From Mesostigma viride (taxonomy: Eukaryota; Streptophyta; Mesostigmatophyceae; Mesostigmatales; Mesostigmataceae): a DNA stretch of 49,134 bases. The DNA is taken from positions 1 to 49,134 of the forward strand of contig RPFO01001462.1 of NCBI GenBank assembly GCA_009746045.1. The letters run 5' to 3'. Below are positions 1 to 12,194 of the stretch, piece by piece. A model generated the notes under the pieces. It did no database searches. It was not told the DNA's origin and was given only the letters and a program-made list of their open reading frames with translations. Numbering within the stretch: the first letter of the stretch is position 1; each line of letters opens with the position of its first letter. The translations under genes and the position numbers were made by a program.

Positions 1-1195
1 AGGATTTGAACCTGAGCTCATTATATGGCTCCGGGCTTCAACCAACGACCCTGACGACATGTGAAATATTCCGGAAATTTGTTTATATAAACTTCCGCGG
101 ACTGAGTTCCAGACGCGGACTGGTTCCAGAAACGCGGCTGGCCAGCAGGACTCAACAAGACGCACTGACCAGCAAATATTTACGCGACTCACGCCGAAAT
201 TACCGAACCTAATAATGCATGAAATACATTACGTCTCTCGCCATTTCAGGCGGGTCTCTCTAATTGCGTCCAAGGGGAATGAATTCTGTAAATGGCTTTG
301 TGTCAGAAAATTTTCATTTAATCTTTTCCCCTTGGTCGTCAAGACTGATTTGAGACAATTGATAATCAGTTAATTTCATGCATATTTAGGTTACGGACTG
401 CCACCGTTTCACCGCCCAAAAGCCATGGTGCGGTTCCCGGTGGGGGGGCACCATAGCATCCCATTAGCCACACTGGGGCTCGGACTGCAAGGTAAGTGCA
501 ACTTAGGTGTGTCACTCCTTATCAAGGCACATTGGGCGCGGCTTGCATGTTCTAGATATATTCTGCACAAGTGCCAGCTGTCGTTTATTACAATTGACAC
601 GATTTGGAGAACGCCAGATGTCAAGCAACTAACACGGCCATTACAATGCATCTAGAAACTTGGATTCAGTCATACGAAAGTAATCCAACACGGAATATAA
701 AATCGGCGAGGATAAGTACCGTCGGGCACCTAAGGTACGCAAAGTTATTGGTGCCGGAATTCTACAAACTTCAGGCACTACATAACTGCATACGCACGAG
801 ATTCAGTGCATAAGTTGGCCGGAAAGCTCACGGCGGCCCTACCAAGCCTATTTTAATTATTCGTGCCAGAAGAGGCAGGCGGTCCGATTAGGGACGGCAA
901 CCTAATACCTTCAGTTTTACAACCATGATGCCAGACACTACAAATTGTAAAACAGGCAGTTGGGCACACAGAGGTGAAAATTCACCTCTGACACCCCCTT
1001 TGGCACAGATGCCTAAAGTTGAAGACACTACGCAGTAGGGCAAACAGTCTTCTCCCCCTCAATTCAGCAAGGGCCTAAAAGCTAGGTAGGGCAGCCAGGT
1101 ATAAACATACTCTGACAGTGGTGACGCTTCCTAGCCGCGTGGTGGTGACGCCTCTCAGCTGCGTGGTGGCAGTAGCTCTCATGGCCGCAAGAGGA
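1..1195. other. Unassigned flank upstream of element I
   Basis: I recognise no gene here. Reading frames are short and lack family motifs. A small perfect hairpin lies at 970-989 (stem AGAGGTGAA, loop AA). The last ~40 bases before element I read, in frame, into sequence resuming after the element at 9713, so this part belongs to the same pre-insertion locus as the decayed element 0. Whether the whole stretch is the missing 5' part of element 0 cannot be told. Confidence 0.5.
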
Positions 1196-1200
1196 AGCAG

Positions 1201-1608
1201 AGTTAGCTGAGATACCTCGAGGCTGACTTGTGGCCGGAGCCACACAGGGGAACATACAGTGTGACCGGAGTTATTCTGGCGGAGACAGAATAACGGTGCC
1301 GAGCGCCGGTTGTGGCGCGACGCACACACGTGTACGCAAGTTACGTAGCTAGCAACTAGTCTAGTGGACGTTGTGCGTAGTAACGTTGCTCCAGGTCTAG
1401 AAGCCTCTAGAACCTGGACACGTGGCGGACAAGTGAGCGTAGTCCAGTTGTCCTAGGGATCTCGTGTGAGTGATGTGTCCACGACATATAATGTGTGCCC
1501 ACATATGGAGTGAATAATGACAAGGAACGCCCGATCCCTGGCGTTGCTGCAGCCATCATTCTCACACTGAGTCCCCAACGTCTCCGACGTACATCTATAT
1601 ATCTAACT
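1201..1608 (+). repeat. 5' LTR of element I
   Basis: Termini are AGTTAG...CTAACT, a 6-bp perfect inverted repeat, instead of the usual TG...CA. Internal hairpins are visible: a 9-bp stem with 7-base loop at 1270-1294 and a near-perfect 12-bp stem at about 1390-1419 (CCAGGTCTAGA against TCTAGAACCTGG). A weak TATA-like TATAAT is at 1497-1502. Boundaries are fixed by the second copy and by the TSD. Confidence 0.95.
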
Positions 1609-1618
1609 TGGATTAGAC
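1609..1618 (+). promoter_or_regulatory. Candidate primer-binding site of element I
   Basis: TGGATTAGAC directly follows the 5' LTR. A leading TGG is what a site complementary to a tRNA CCA end would show. I cannot match the rest to a tRNA. The ATG at 1619 follows immediately. Families II (CGTACTATTG) and III (CAAATTACAA) do not start with TGG here, so priming may differ between families. Confidence 0.4.
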
Positions 1619-3205
1619 ATGGCGCCGAAGAACTCGGAAGCTAAGAACAACAATGTCCGTCCCACCCTTCAGCGGGGAGGGGCAGGAAACGGTCGGGGTC
1701 GGCCTCCCGCTAACCGGGAGCCCCCCATTACCACGAGACTGCCTTTCACGGCGTCTCAGAGGAGAATTCTCCTCGCAGTTCCCCACCGCGGGAGCGTGAC
1801 GAAAATGTCACCTACCGCATGGTGGTGGCGGACACCCTCGCCGGCAGCGTGAAGCTGTCGCTGCCGAGGAGTCTGCCCCCCAGGGGAACAGGGGCACCGG
1901 GACTCGCAACGAGTCCGAGGTTGCCCCGCACCTCATGCCACCCGCCCCAGGGCGACAGGTGGAAGAGGATTCCTCCTCTATGGAGGAGGGGGAGGCTTCA
2001 CCCTCTCCTAGGAGAGAGGTGACCTCCGGCCAGACGAGGTCATCGTCTGGCAATACCTCTGTCGGGAGGGCGCTGGCAGGCATGAGCCTCGGCGCGAACC
2101 CGACCCCTGCGTCCCAGGACGCAGGTGAGGTTTATGTTGACGGTTGGGGCCAGCTCCCCTTCAAGATCCCGGTGCGTAATGCACCAAATTTTCTGCCTTT
2201 CGACGGCTGGCGACTCCGCCAGCAGAGTACCCTCCCTGGCGGCTTCGTCCTGACCAAGTTCGCGGTTCAGGCGGTGGCGGCCGAGCTCCCGGAGGACGTC
2301 CATTGTCGTTTTTCGCATGTTCAGGTTGCGATTTTGATCCGGCTGTACTTCTTGGCCGTGAGACAAGGAGTAACGGCTCTCGACATGTATTCGGAGGCTC
2401 GCCAGGTGGCAGCGGCCACGGTGGTGGCCAAGCCACCTCGGCCGGCCGAGGAGATGCCAAGGATGCCACCTGTCGTGCCAGTCGGCTGGGGACCTGCGAC
2501 GGCATCCCCTGGTTCGGCAGCGACATCGACTGCGTCGCAGCAGCTGGCTGCAACTGTGTCGCCCCCGGCGTCGGCGGCGACCTTGCCGGCCGCGGCATCC
2601 AAGACTGCAGCACCGGTGGGCGCCCCGTCTTCTCCAGTGGTGGCAGCGACAGCGACAGCGACAGCGACAGCAGCAGCGACAGCGACAGCGGCAGCGACCC
2701 CTAGGCGGGCGGAGGGCAAGCGCCAGCCGCCTCCCCACGACACACCCGCCGCTGAGTCGGCACCGTCGGCATCAGCCGACAACACCAACGCCATCACCAC
2801 CCACCCCCCACGAAGGCGGGTGCTTCGGCACCCCCATCGCAGTCCCAAGCCCCCGGCAGGGCCGGCAAGGGACCTGCCACGGCCCAGGCCGTGGCAAGGG
2901 ATCATCCATCTCCCCCAGGGGAGGAGGATGTGGCCATGGAGACAGCCGAGGCACGCATCCCTGGGGATGACGTCGTCTCACTCCGTGAGCCAACCCTTTG
3001 GCGCGCAGTCCAGCGCTGCGCCCAGGGTATCCAAGGGGTGGCCAGCGAGAGGCTGGACGACAGGTTGGCTGAACACACCAGCCTGTTGTGTGCGATCATC
3101 TATCATTTGCTCGATCAACCCTCGATTGAGCCGATGACCAGGAGGATGTGCGAGGCACTCCTCCCCGCCCTGCAGACCTTGCTGCGAGGCAAGAAGATCG
3201 GGTGA
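1619..3205 (+). pseudogene. ORF0 of element I, unknown function, frameshifted
   Basis: The open stretch upstream of gag is spread over frames: 1619-1852, then 1935 to about 2830, then 2891-3205. The first part is basic and Gly/Pro-rich. The middle carries a folded-looking segment (GWGQLPFKIPVRNAP onward), then a low-complexity Ala/Thr tract at about 2590-2700 (encoded by repeated GACAGC-type units) and a Pro/Arg-rich part. The last frame looks alpha-helical (RLDDRLAEHTSLLCAIIYHL). I recognise no domain. Families II and III have an ORF at the same place, so it is probably an element gene and not captured host sequence. Its role could be an extra structural or nucleic-acid-binding protein; that is a guess. 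Confidence 0.5.
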
Positions 3206-3320
3206 ATCTGGCCACGATGGTGGAGATGGTGCAGACGTTGCACCGGGTGTGCATGCAGCAAGCAAGTATGTATCTCCCCACTTGGTTGCGTGTACAGACA
3301 GGTAGCCAGCAGGGGGGGAC

Positions 3321-4524
3321 GTGCAGCAGACAAGCTCATCTAGCAGTGAGGATAGTGATGTTTCTCTCACCCCTACCTTTGAGCAATGGGAGGCAGCTAG
3401 GGCACGCAAGAGGCAGGCACAGAGTCAGGGTGTGCAGGGGGGCATGGACATGTCATCTTCACCAGCACATGTTGTGCAGGCACCTAACCCCCCAGTGCAA
3501 CCAGCCACGCGTAGCAGGCCCTCACAGGTCTCACCTAGCATCCCACACACTGCCAATGCTGCTACATCCCCAGGCAGGTCTTCTTCTCCCTCTCCCTCTT
3601 CACCCTCTCAGGACTGGCCAGTCTATAACGAGCATAGGCCAATTGACAGGATTATGGTGAGGGGGCTGCCAGAGGGGTATACTAGGCAGCAGGGTGCTCA
3701 GCTTCTTCTCTCTCTCAAGCTGCTAGGGAGGAGCTGAATATCAAGAACTGGTTTGGGGCACTCATGCAGGGTGATTTCTTCCACCAATCCAATCCCTCCA
3801 TCCAGCACTTGGTATCCATATATCAGCAAAGATATCCCAGGTGGCAGGATACACAGGGTAGGGAGCCATGGGAGAATTTTCTGCGTGATCTGCATGACCT
3901 GCTGTCTGCTCCCACCACTGTTGACATGTACTCTGCGTTTAACTGGGTGAAAACCTATAAGGTAGAAACTCAGAACTATGTAGCAGAGATCAAGAAGTGG
4001 GAACTTGCAGTGAAGGCCCACCCCGAGGTTAGCAAGCTAGATCACAAGTGGCTTGTTCATTCCCTGCTCGAGAAGCTTAACCTTGATCGTAACACCTTTG
4101 CCATGATCACCACAGGCTTGGCCACCCATTGGGAGTCGATGAAAGAGGCTCTCGATTATGTTAAGTTAGCCCTGGGTCCACTGTGTCAGGACTCAGCCCC
4201 TCCCCCCTCTACCTCTTCCCCCCCTGCTGTCAAGCGGGCCGGGGGGAGGAATCAGATGAGGAGGGTAAGGCCAGGAAGGCCAAGGACAAGCGTCCTGTGA
4301 CGCTAGGGGAGGTGAAGACTCTTATGAGTCAGTTTGTTAAGAGCCTCAAGGGCAAGGGCAAGGGCAAGGGCAAGGGCAAGGGCAAGGGGCAGGGGAAGGG
4401 GAAGGGTAGGTCATCCCCCCCAGGGGGGAACGCTAACAAGTCTTCTGGGGCTGGGTCCTCCACCCCCAAGAAGGATGTGAAATGTGTGCGTTGTGGGCGT
4501 CGTGGACACAGCAAGGACAAGTGC
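3321..4524 (+). pseudogene. gag: Gag of element I with CCHC zinc knuckle, frameshifted
   Basis: Structural capsid/nucleocapsid protein. The Ser/Pro-rich N-terminal part (from 3321) shifts frame near 3720 into a helical capsid-like part (3764-4260: NIKNWFGALMQGDFFHQS, WENFLRDLHDLL, FNWVKTYKVE). A second shift occurs at the G6 run near 4250. The third part has a (KG)n tract at about 4349-4405 and a knuckle CVRCGRRGHSKDKC at 4483-4524 (CX2CX4HX4C). A second knuckle-like CX2CX4HX5C follows at about 4562-4606. Gag runs into pol in the same frame with no stop, unlike families II and III. The shifts lie near homopolymers, so ribosomal slippage, decay and sequence error are all possible. Confidence 0.8.
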
Positions 4525-7500
4525 CACAAACACAAGGAGCACCTGCCGCACCTGGAGGTGCTCTGCCACAAGTGCCTGGGACCGCCTCACGGGGACCCCG
4601 CCAAGTGCACCAAGGAGCCGTGGCAGCCCCCTAAATGTAAGTCCTCACACCCTCACACGTGTCATGATGAGTCGTGTCCCCTACACCACCCAATATCCAG
4701 CTCCACTGCCCAGGCAGGGACACAGGATGGGAGGATGTTGACAGGATGTCAAGTTAACTCTGTTACCTCTCACTCTCCACCTTCATGCTCAGCTGTCAAG
4801 GCTGTAAGCAAGGTTGGCAAAGTGTTGAAGTATTACACAGAAACCTCTGACAGTGAACCCAGGTTCACCTCCTTGATACCCAAGGTGTCCAGGGTCATGA
4901 CCCAAGCTCTTAGTAACATCAGTTATGAGGAGCTGGCATTGCAACTGCACTTACTGTATGGTCATGAGACATGTGCAGAGGTGGTAGCAGCTGCATTGGG
5001 AGGTACGGCACTCAGGAAGGCATGTCAGCTGATCAGAAAACACTGTCAGCACTGCCAAATGTATGCACCTAAACCACCCAAGTGGCATGTAGCTACACCA
5101 CCTAAGTGCAAGGGCAGAGTGGTCGGGGATGTGTTCCATATTAAGGGACAGCCCTATCTGGCGTTAAAGGACGCATGGTCCAGGTACACAGCAATAGAAC
5201 CTCTCCCTGGTATGGACAAGTCTCAGTTGCATAGAGCTATATTAATAGCACAAGCCAGGTACTACCCAGTAGAAGCACTGCTGTTAGATCAGCAATTTAG
5301 TTGCCTTGCTGGGGCAGAGGGCTGTGAAGCTATAGACCTGGCTGGGCTAGAAGATCATGAGAGACAAGGTATCATTGAGAGGGCAATTAGGTCTATCAAA
5401 ACCTTGGTAGCCAAAGAAGGTGAGAACCTGTTAGCTGACAGTGGGTCATACGCTGATAGGGCACTGTGGGCTACTAAGATATGCCAGATACTCAATAGAC
5501 GACCACTCCTGCAGACACCCTATGGTATTATCACACCAGATGGGTTACAGGCTGGGATATACCCACCTGAGGTACTAGCTGTGTACAATGCACAGCGTGC
5601 CCACGCTGCCAGCAGATTGGCAGCCAAGGATGCCAAGCATCCACGCCCTCCTTCAAGGAAGGGGACACAGTTCTCTTCTATAAGGAGTCAGGGCTAGGGA
5701 AGGTTGGGACATGGTTAGGCCCAGCCACTATCCTTAAGTTTTCCAGCACAGGCAAGACTGTGCATGTGAAACACAATGACACTGGGCATGTGCACAAGTG
5801 CTCACCTCACAGGATTAAATTGTATTACACTCCACTGTCAGACGTGGCAGAGGAGGAAGAGCTGATGGTCGACAGCTCAGTACAGTTGCCTGGTATATCT
5901 GGAGTACCCAGTGAGTGGTTGTTTGGAACACACACTGGTGAGTGTGATAGCCACAACACATGTGCACCCCAGGTCACCCTCAGTGAGCCTAGCCAGCCAC
6001 AGCAGGTTAGACCACCTGTCAACGAGGGCACTAACCAAGAAGGTGGTCAGCAAGACAGCACACCTTCAGCGGTACCAGCTCAACCCATACCTACCGTGTC
6101 CAAACATGGGCTAGCAGAAGCGGTCCGCATACTGCAAGCAGCGCATAGAGCCAAAGCTCACACTGCTGCAGGGTCAGCCAAAGTGAGTAGGGCAGGTCAC
6201 AGCGACAACAATCCAGCTCTAGTCGCGGTTGACACCCAAGCTCAGGTTAGCATCATCAGTGCATTGGCTGTACCACACCTAGAGTTAGAGCCTTCCCCTT
6301 GGCAACGGGTGGCTGATTTCTCTGGGCAGGCTAGCTTGACTGTTAAAGGTCAGGTTACCTTAAACATTCTTGGTATCCCCACACCTTTTCAGGTACTGGA
6401 AGGATACACAGGAAATGCTTTGTTGGGTGATCCATTTATTTCTTACCCAGGTGTCACCATCTCTTGTGATAGGCTTGAGGTACAGGGCCTGGGTGGGGTG
6501 TCACTTGATCATTTTCAGGTACCACTCCAGACTTTGGTTGACACACAGCCAGCCACTGTCAAATTTGTTGCACCTAAGTATGCACCTGGGCACGAGCCAC
6601 GTGTGGCAGATTTGGTGCACAGTCAGAAACTGCACCCCAAAGCATTTGGATTGGGAAAGTATGATGTTGCAAAAATGTCTCCCCTCTCCTATGAACAGAT
6701 TGTCCAGGACTGTCAAACTCAGGAAGGTTTCACTAAGTGGGTTGAAGCTTTTAGAAAGGCTATGGATGAATGGGTGGTTCCAGATCCACGTAGTCCCACC
6801 CACACACCTCCAGTCACTCCCTTAGAGCGTAAGCCCAACGGGAGCAAGCACCTAAGACTTAAGTTCGTGTGCAAGCACAAGCAAGCAGCAGATGGCTCTG
6901 TCATTTTCCATGCTAGGCCTTGTGTGACTGAGTTTAAGGGATCCACTGATTTGACAGAGGCAGATCTGTATACACCTGGCATTCAGCAAACTTCTCTTAA
7001 AATTTTGCTGTCTGTTTTTCTAGGGCACATCAATCAAGGTGATGATTATGTGTGCAAAGCCACTGACATTAAACGTGCATTTCTGAAAGGCTCACCTGAA
7101 ATAGCTGAGCAAGTTTGGCATGGGAAGGTGTATGTGGTCAACACACCTCAGGTGTGGTCTAAGGATATCCCACAACCATTTCTGAAAGCCAACATAGGAG
7201 TGGAAGGTCTGCAATCTGCTCCTAGAATTTTCAGAATGTCAGCTCAAGCTGTGTTTGAGAAGCTAGGTGCTCGGTATGATGACATAGACCCTTGCTTCTT
7301 TGTTGTCCCTCACCCTCATGGCATGATCATGTTTGTGTGGCATGGGGATGATCAGCTTATTGCTGGGCCTAGGCAGGCTGTGGATGATTTTATTGCCAAC
7401 GTGTCTAAGTCTTTTGAGATTGGCAAGCAGCTAGAGCTGGGCACCATTGCTATTAAGTTCTGTGGCACAATGTTGCAGCTTCAGAAGCAAGCAGATCAGT

Positions 7501-8279
7501 GGGTCTGTGCAATGTACTCTCCATCAGATTACATGCACAGTTGTAAGGAAGTGCTGCAGACTAAAATCAAACCTTGTGACTGTCCCACCATTAGGGGCAA
7601 GCTGGGGTGGTTGTGTTCTACTTGTGCACCACACTTGGCAGTAGTCAGCAGGGTTGATGATGCAGTTCTTATGCAGGTAGGCCACAAGGCTATCAACAAG
7701 CTCCTGCAGGCTGGTCCACCCCTTATCTTGCATTCCCTGGAACTCTTTAAGCCCATTCACATTCAGGCTATAATGGACAGTTCCATGGAATCACGGCAGA
7801 TTACTCAACTGCAGGCTAGGGAGGCTGGCTTATTTTTTGTACAAAATGCTGACCAACCCATGTCACTCATCTCATGGTATAGCAGGCTACATAGGCGTAA
7901 AGCTGTTAGTAGCAATGCTGCTGAGTGCAGGGCAGTTGTGTCAGCTGTGCTACATGCCAGGTATCTCAATCATGTCCTGGTTTGGTTACAGAAGCAAGCA
8001 GGCAGTCAGGCTGGGGTGGTGGCTCACTTGCACACCGACAGTCAATCTCTCCTCAGTTTCCTTGACAACCCTTATGCTGTGCATACTGATTTGGACTGGG
8101 TGATCCTGAAACAGGAGTGCACCTACTGGGAGTCTACCAATCATGTGCCGGACAAGGCCAACGCCGCGGATGCGTTGACCAAGGTGCCCCAGCTAGCACC
8201 TGAGCAGTACCAACTGCTCTATCACATGATGAACCCCTACGGCAAGCAGGCCAGCCTGCCCCCGCCGGTAGACACCTAG
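4525..8279 (+). pseudogene. pol: Pol of element I: IN-PR-RT-RNase H, one frameshift
   Basis: Integrase comes first: HX4H at 4948 with CX2C at 5044-5055, then the core with D at 5128-5130, D at 5287-5289 and E at 5377-5379 (29 residues between the last two), then a C-terminal domain (GDTVLFYKESG). A frame change near 5650 separates it from the second open stretch (to 8279). There a retropepsin-like domain begins with VAVDTQAQVS (D at 6231-6233) and ends with ALLGDPF. Next is reverse transcriptase (DIKRAFLKG; catalytic box HGDD at 7341-7352) and RNase H (IMDSS at about 7770, AECRAV, HTDSQS, ADALTK). No protease motif lies between the knuckle and the integrase, its usual place in copia elements. 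Confidence 0.9.
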
Positions 8280-9299
8280 TCCACCCCTCCCCAGGGAGGG
8301 TGGCTAGTCTCCCCACCCCTACTATGGGGCAACCCCTGTCAGGGGGTAGGGGTACCCAGACCCGGGCCCAGGCCACGGGGTGTCTTATCATCAGCACTAG
8401 CTCCTGGGGAGGAGCTGAACCTGTATGCCTTGTAAGCCCTGTTTTATGGTGAATAAATTGAGTCTCTTTGACTTTGTCTCTCTCATGGAATTTCGTTAGC
8501 TCATCTCTTGGGAGGTGAGCTGTCAATCCTTCACAAGTGTGTCATTGTGTCAGTCATGGTGACAGTACTTGTACATGGCATTGTTATGTGGCTGGGTCAT
8601 GTTCATGGTTACCTTGTACATGTGCATGTGCATGTGCATGTAACGTGTGACAGTCTAGTCCTGTGACTGTGCCTGTTGTGTTTATGCTGCCATCTGGTCC
8701 CAGGACCTGTGGTAGGGTGATGGGCAGTCCACCCATTCGCCATGTGCAAATCAAGTGGAGAACCAGTTCCCACTTGTCAGTTGCCTGTGCTTACCACCAT
8801 GTGGCACTCACAGGTATCTGGCTGCTCTGGCCCAGGTCAGCAGTGGCAAAACATCAGGTCCTAAGCACCTGGGGAAGACCTCTGGTTTCACTAGAGTCAT
8901 CCCATTGGTTTTTGGGAAGTGGATGTTGCATGGGGTTCCATCCACAAGTGGCAATCAAGCCCCCCTTTTTCTACCATCTGCAGTGACAGATGCCAGGGAA
9001 ATGACGACAATTCGCTCCTTCAAAGATGGAAACTGGGCACTCCTTATATGCTGTGACATGTGACTTGCATGACGTCCTGTGTGACGAATGGCCGCAGTAC
9101 CTCATTTATGTTTTCCCCACTATTGAGGGGGAGGAACCCCCGTAGTGCTTGGCAGGGTTAAATCAGCAGTCAGCATCAGTATAGTCCGTTTCTGGGGCCC
9201 TTCTCTAATCCAGTTGTGACTGTATGGGCTCTGGTTGCCTTGCAACGGTTGGTAGGTCAGACTTGGAGCATGTTCCAATCTGAAAGAAAACATAATGGG
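8280..9299 (+). other. 3' untranslated region of element I with polypurine tract
   Basis: Non-coding kilobase between the pol stop and the 3' LTR. It has an AATAAA polyadenylation-like signal at 8452-8457, a short (GTGCAT)n microsatellite at about 8620-8642, and a purine-rich stretch ending ...CATAATGGG directly before the LTR at 9299, the expected plus-strand primer. No ORF with recognisable content. Confidence 0.7.
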
Positions 9300-9707
9300 A
9301 GTTAGCTGAGATACCTCGAGGCTGACTTGTGGCCGGAGCCACACAGGGGAACATACAGTGTGACCGGAGTTATTCTGGCGGAGACAGAATAACGGTGCCG
9401 AGCGCCGGTTGTGGCGCGACGCACACACGTGTACGCAAGTTACGTAGCTAGCAACTAGTCTAGTGGACGTTGTGCGTAGTAACGTTGCTCCAGGTCTAGA
9501 AGCCTCTAGAACCTGGACACGTGGCGGACAAGTGAGCGTAGTCCAGTTGTCCTAGGGATCTCGTGTGAGTGATGTGTCCACGACATATAATGTGTGCCCA
9601 CATATGGAGTGAATAATGACAAGGAACGCCCGATCCCTGGCGTTGCTGCAGCCATCATTCTCACACTGAGTCCCCAACGTCTCCGACGTACATCTATATA
9701 TCTAACT
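9300..9707 (+). repeat. 3' LTR of element I
   Basis: Second copy of the 408-bp LTR, identical to the first as far as I can read, with the same AGTTAG...CTAACT ends. It is followed by the TSD AGCAG (9708-9712), which merges into an AGC run. Confidence 0.95.
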
Positions 9708-9862
9708 AGCAGCAGCAGAAAAACTAGATGATCCTCTCTGTTTATATAACCCCTACAGCGTCCTTATGGACGTTGATGAGAGTGGTTTTATGGCAGAAGA
9801 GGCCTGCCAGGTGGTAGGGGCTCCATGCAGCAGTAACTCCTACTGACCGTAAAGCTGCCCCA

Positions 9863-11456
9863 GTGAGCAGCAGTAAAAGTGCCCCTGTTTGTGGCATTCC
9901 TATCCATGCCTGGAATAAAAAGAGTACCCCAGAGGGAACTCTTTCTGTAAACAATACATGTGGATCTGCTCCTGTTTGTAGACAGATGCCACACAGTGTT
10001 GTCAATGCAGGTGCCCAAGTGAGCAACATATCTGTGAACAATACATGTGGTGCAGCTCCTGCTTGTAGCCAAGCACCCATTGATATTGTTAACAGTCAAG
10101 CTCCTCAGAGCAATAATCCTTGTTATATTGATAATAAAAACTTGGACTCTTGCTCTGCCAGGAACGTGGATGCCCGTCCATGTCCTGAAGAGCCATCACC
10201 TGATGATTGTATTAATCTTAGGATTTTGGCTAAGAGTTTGCATGATGCCTGTGGCCATGGAAACAACTGGCTTGTTCAAGCCATTAATAACAAGGCTCTC
10301 TGGCACGCTTATCAAGATGTCAGAGAACACTGTGTGTGCCAATTGTGTGCTAACAAGCCTTCCAAACGTCATATGTGCAAAGCATCCTGCAGATGGTAGT
10401 AGGGGTAATCTACAAGCTGATATCCTCTACTTCACCAATTACAGGCAATTGCCTTACTTGGTGGCTGTGGATGAATGGTCAGGCTACATTGGAATTGAAC
10501 CTATGGCAGCAGAGGATGAGAATACCCTCCATGCCGCTGTTCTTGTTATTCTGCAGAAGTTTGCAGTCATTCACAAGCTGCAGATGGACTTGCAGTTTAA
10601 CTGCCTGACCAAATACTCTGATCTGCCTTTCCTAAGGATTGTGGGTCGTGAAGATCATCAAGCCCAAGCCGGCAACAAGGTTGACAGATATATACAGGAG
10701 CTTAAGAAGTTGGTAATGTCTGGGGATTATCCTGAGATGTTTAAACCAACTTTTGCTGTCAGGTGTTTGGGTGCTGCAAAAGTGGAAAACACCATGAACA
10801 ACCGTCTTCATACTTTCAAAGTGCGTGGTGTTCCATGGCTGGTCTCACCTCGTGGACTAGCAGGTGGCCTCTACCCTGATGACATAATGCAGGCATGGAG
10901 TAAGCAGAGGTGGGCACAGTATGCTCATCTCTGTGAAAAGGATAAACAGAGAGGAGAATCGTTAAAATTTAAGGTGGGAGACCAGGTGATCTTCCACAAA
11001 GAAAATGCTCCTGGTAAACGCGGTTATTGGCAGGGTCCAGGGACCATAACCTCAGTTGACCCGGAGATGAAAACTGCTGATGTGGTCTGGAATGGTACCA
11101 CTTATCATCTGGCTTGGAATAGATTGAAGAGAGATCCAATGAACGTTCAATTTAATGAAGAAAATCCCCTGGTAAATATGGCCCCTGGAGAGGCACTTGG
11201 ATCTCCCAATCTTTCCTGTCCACCTTTGGCCAGTGAACAGGCTGGACTCCAACTACCAGAAAGGGCGGCCTCCCATCAACTGGAGCCTACTACTCAGCAA
11301 GCTCAGCCTAAGACATTGACTGGGATATCACAAGATGATATATTTGAAGCTGACTTGTTGGTTAATAGGGTGTCTGATCAGCACCGGAAGCTCCGGCCGT
11401 TGGAACATGGGCTTGAGACCCCTGGGCAGGTGGATAACATATTTCAGTACGTCTGA
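9863..11456 (+). pseudogene. Element 0 integrase remnant
   Basis: Decayed copia integrase. The frame 9863-10399 holds a His/Cys finger (LHDACGHGNN, then CVCQLC). A frameshift near 10390 leads to the core in frame 10047-11456: ADILYF (first Asp), VAVDEWSGY, QMDLQFNCL (second Asp) and KVDRYIQELK, where Asp stands at the position of the catalytic Glu in the other families. A C-terminal domain follows (VGDQVIFHKENAPGKRGYW). Upstream, Cys-rich NNTCGSAPVC-type repeats precede the finger. The lineage is distinct from I-III but shares their layout. Element I's insertion just upstream separates it from whatever gag it had. Confidence 0.8.
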
Positions 11457-11681
11457 ACAGCCAAAGCTTGGATTCAATTACCCTGGTAATAAGCCATTGC
11501 CCTTGGAGACTGATGGGAAAATACCAGCCCAAGGAAGACAGGCTGAGGAGGGGTTGTCCAGATTGAACACTCAGCTCGGCAAGAGGGGCAATCCTCAAGA
11601 GCTTTCGGGATATTGTAAAGAAGCTCAATTATCAAGCCTTCACTAAAGATTGCCAAAATAACTTCTCTTCTAGAGAAGGGC

Positions 11682-12194
11682 ATGGACCTTGATGGCTTTG
11701 ATGTGGATACCAAAGCAGAGGTCTCTGTCACCTCACCCTTTAATGCTTTGCTGGATAAGTATTCCCTTGAACCCAGTCCATGGACTAATGTCCAAGACTT
11801 TGCGGGTAACACTAATCATCAAGTTCTTGGGAATATCACTATCCCATTCTTGGGCGAGTCTTTGACACTTTGTGTTGTTGATGGCTACAAGGGGCCCACT
11901 CTCATTGGCCAGCCATTCTTGGTGACTCCCGGTGTTACCATTGTTGATGGCCCCAATAACACAAAGAGTCTCCTAAAAACCCATTGTGACCCAATTCCTC
12001 TGGAATCATTCAGATGTTCCTTGCCTCTTGAAATATTCCAGAAGGCACATTGGAAGACCGCCTGTGTCGGTTCAGTAATAAAAGGAGCAGAATGGGGAAG
12101 GGATATGCCCCCAGCTTCTGAGCTGGTAGAACCTGCCCAGCTCAGTGTGACTTCTCTTGCATGGTCTCACAAAAAGGTCATTTGCTGCTCATAG
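11682..12194 (+). pseudogene. Element 0 retropepsin-like domain
   Basis: Aspartic-protease-like domain downstream of the integrase and upstream of reverse transcriptase. Motifs: VDTKAEVSV (catalytic Asp; Gly of DTG replaced by Lys), a mid region ending VVDGYKGPTLIGQPFL, which corresponds to the ILGxxFL end of retropepsins, and PGVTIVDG. It has its own frame between stops at 11456 and 12194. The position confirms IN-PR-RT order in a fourth lineage. Confidence 0.75.

Larger units (their letters stand above)
1201..9707 (+). mobile_element. Element I, complete Ty1/copia-type LTR retrotransposon
   Basis: Two direct 408-bp repeats (1201-1608, 9300-9707) that I read as identical base for base flank 7.7 kb of gag-pol. 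The flanks carry the 5-bp target-site duplication AGCAG (1196-1200 and 9708-9712). Internal order: ORF0, gag with CCHC knuckle, integrase, retropepsin-like domain, reverse transcriptase, RNase H, then a 1-kb untranslated tail. Identical LTRs imply very recent insertion, yet the coding region is broken by at least three to five frame changes, so this copy either depends on helper proteins or contains assembly errors. It landed in or next to the older element 0. Confidence 0.95.

Noticed and set aside
1-75. Possible tRNA gene on the minus strand at the window edge (D-arm-like GGGT/GCCC, T-loop GGTTCAAATCC)
   Set aside because: The anticodon arm has a mismatch, an 8-base loop and no U33, and the acceptor end is outside the window. 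At best a tRNA-like relic.
2040-2738. 232-codon minus-strand ORF rich in Arg/Cys
   Set aside because: Antisense shadow of the Ala/Thr repeat of ORF0 (GACAGC-type repeats read as CRCRCR).
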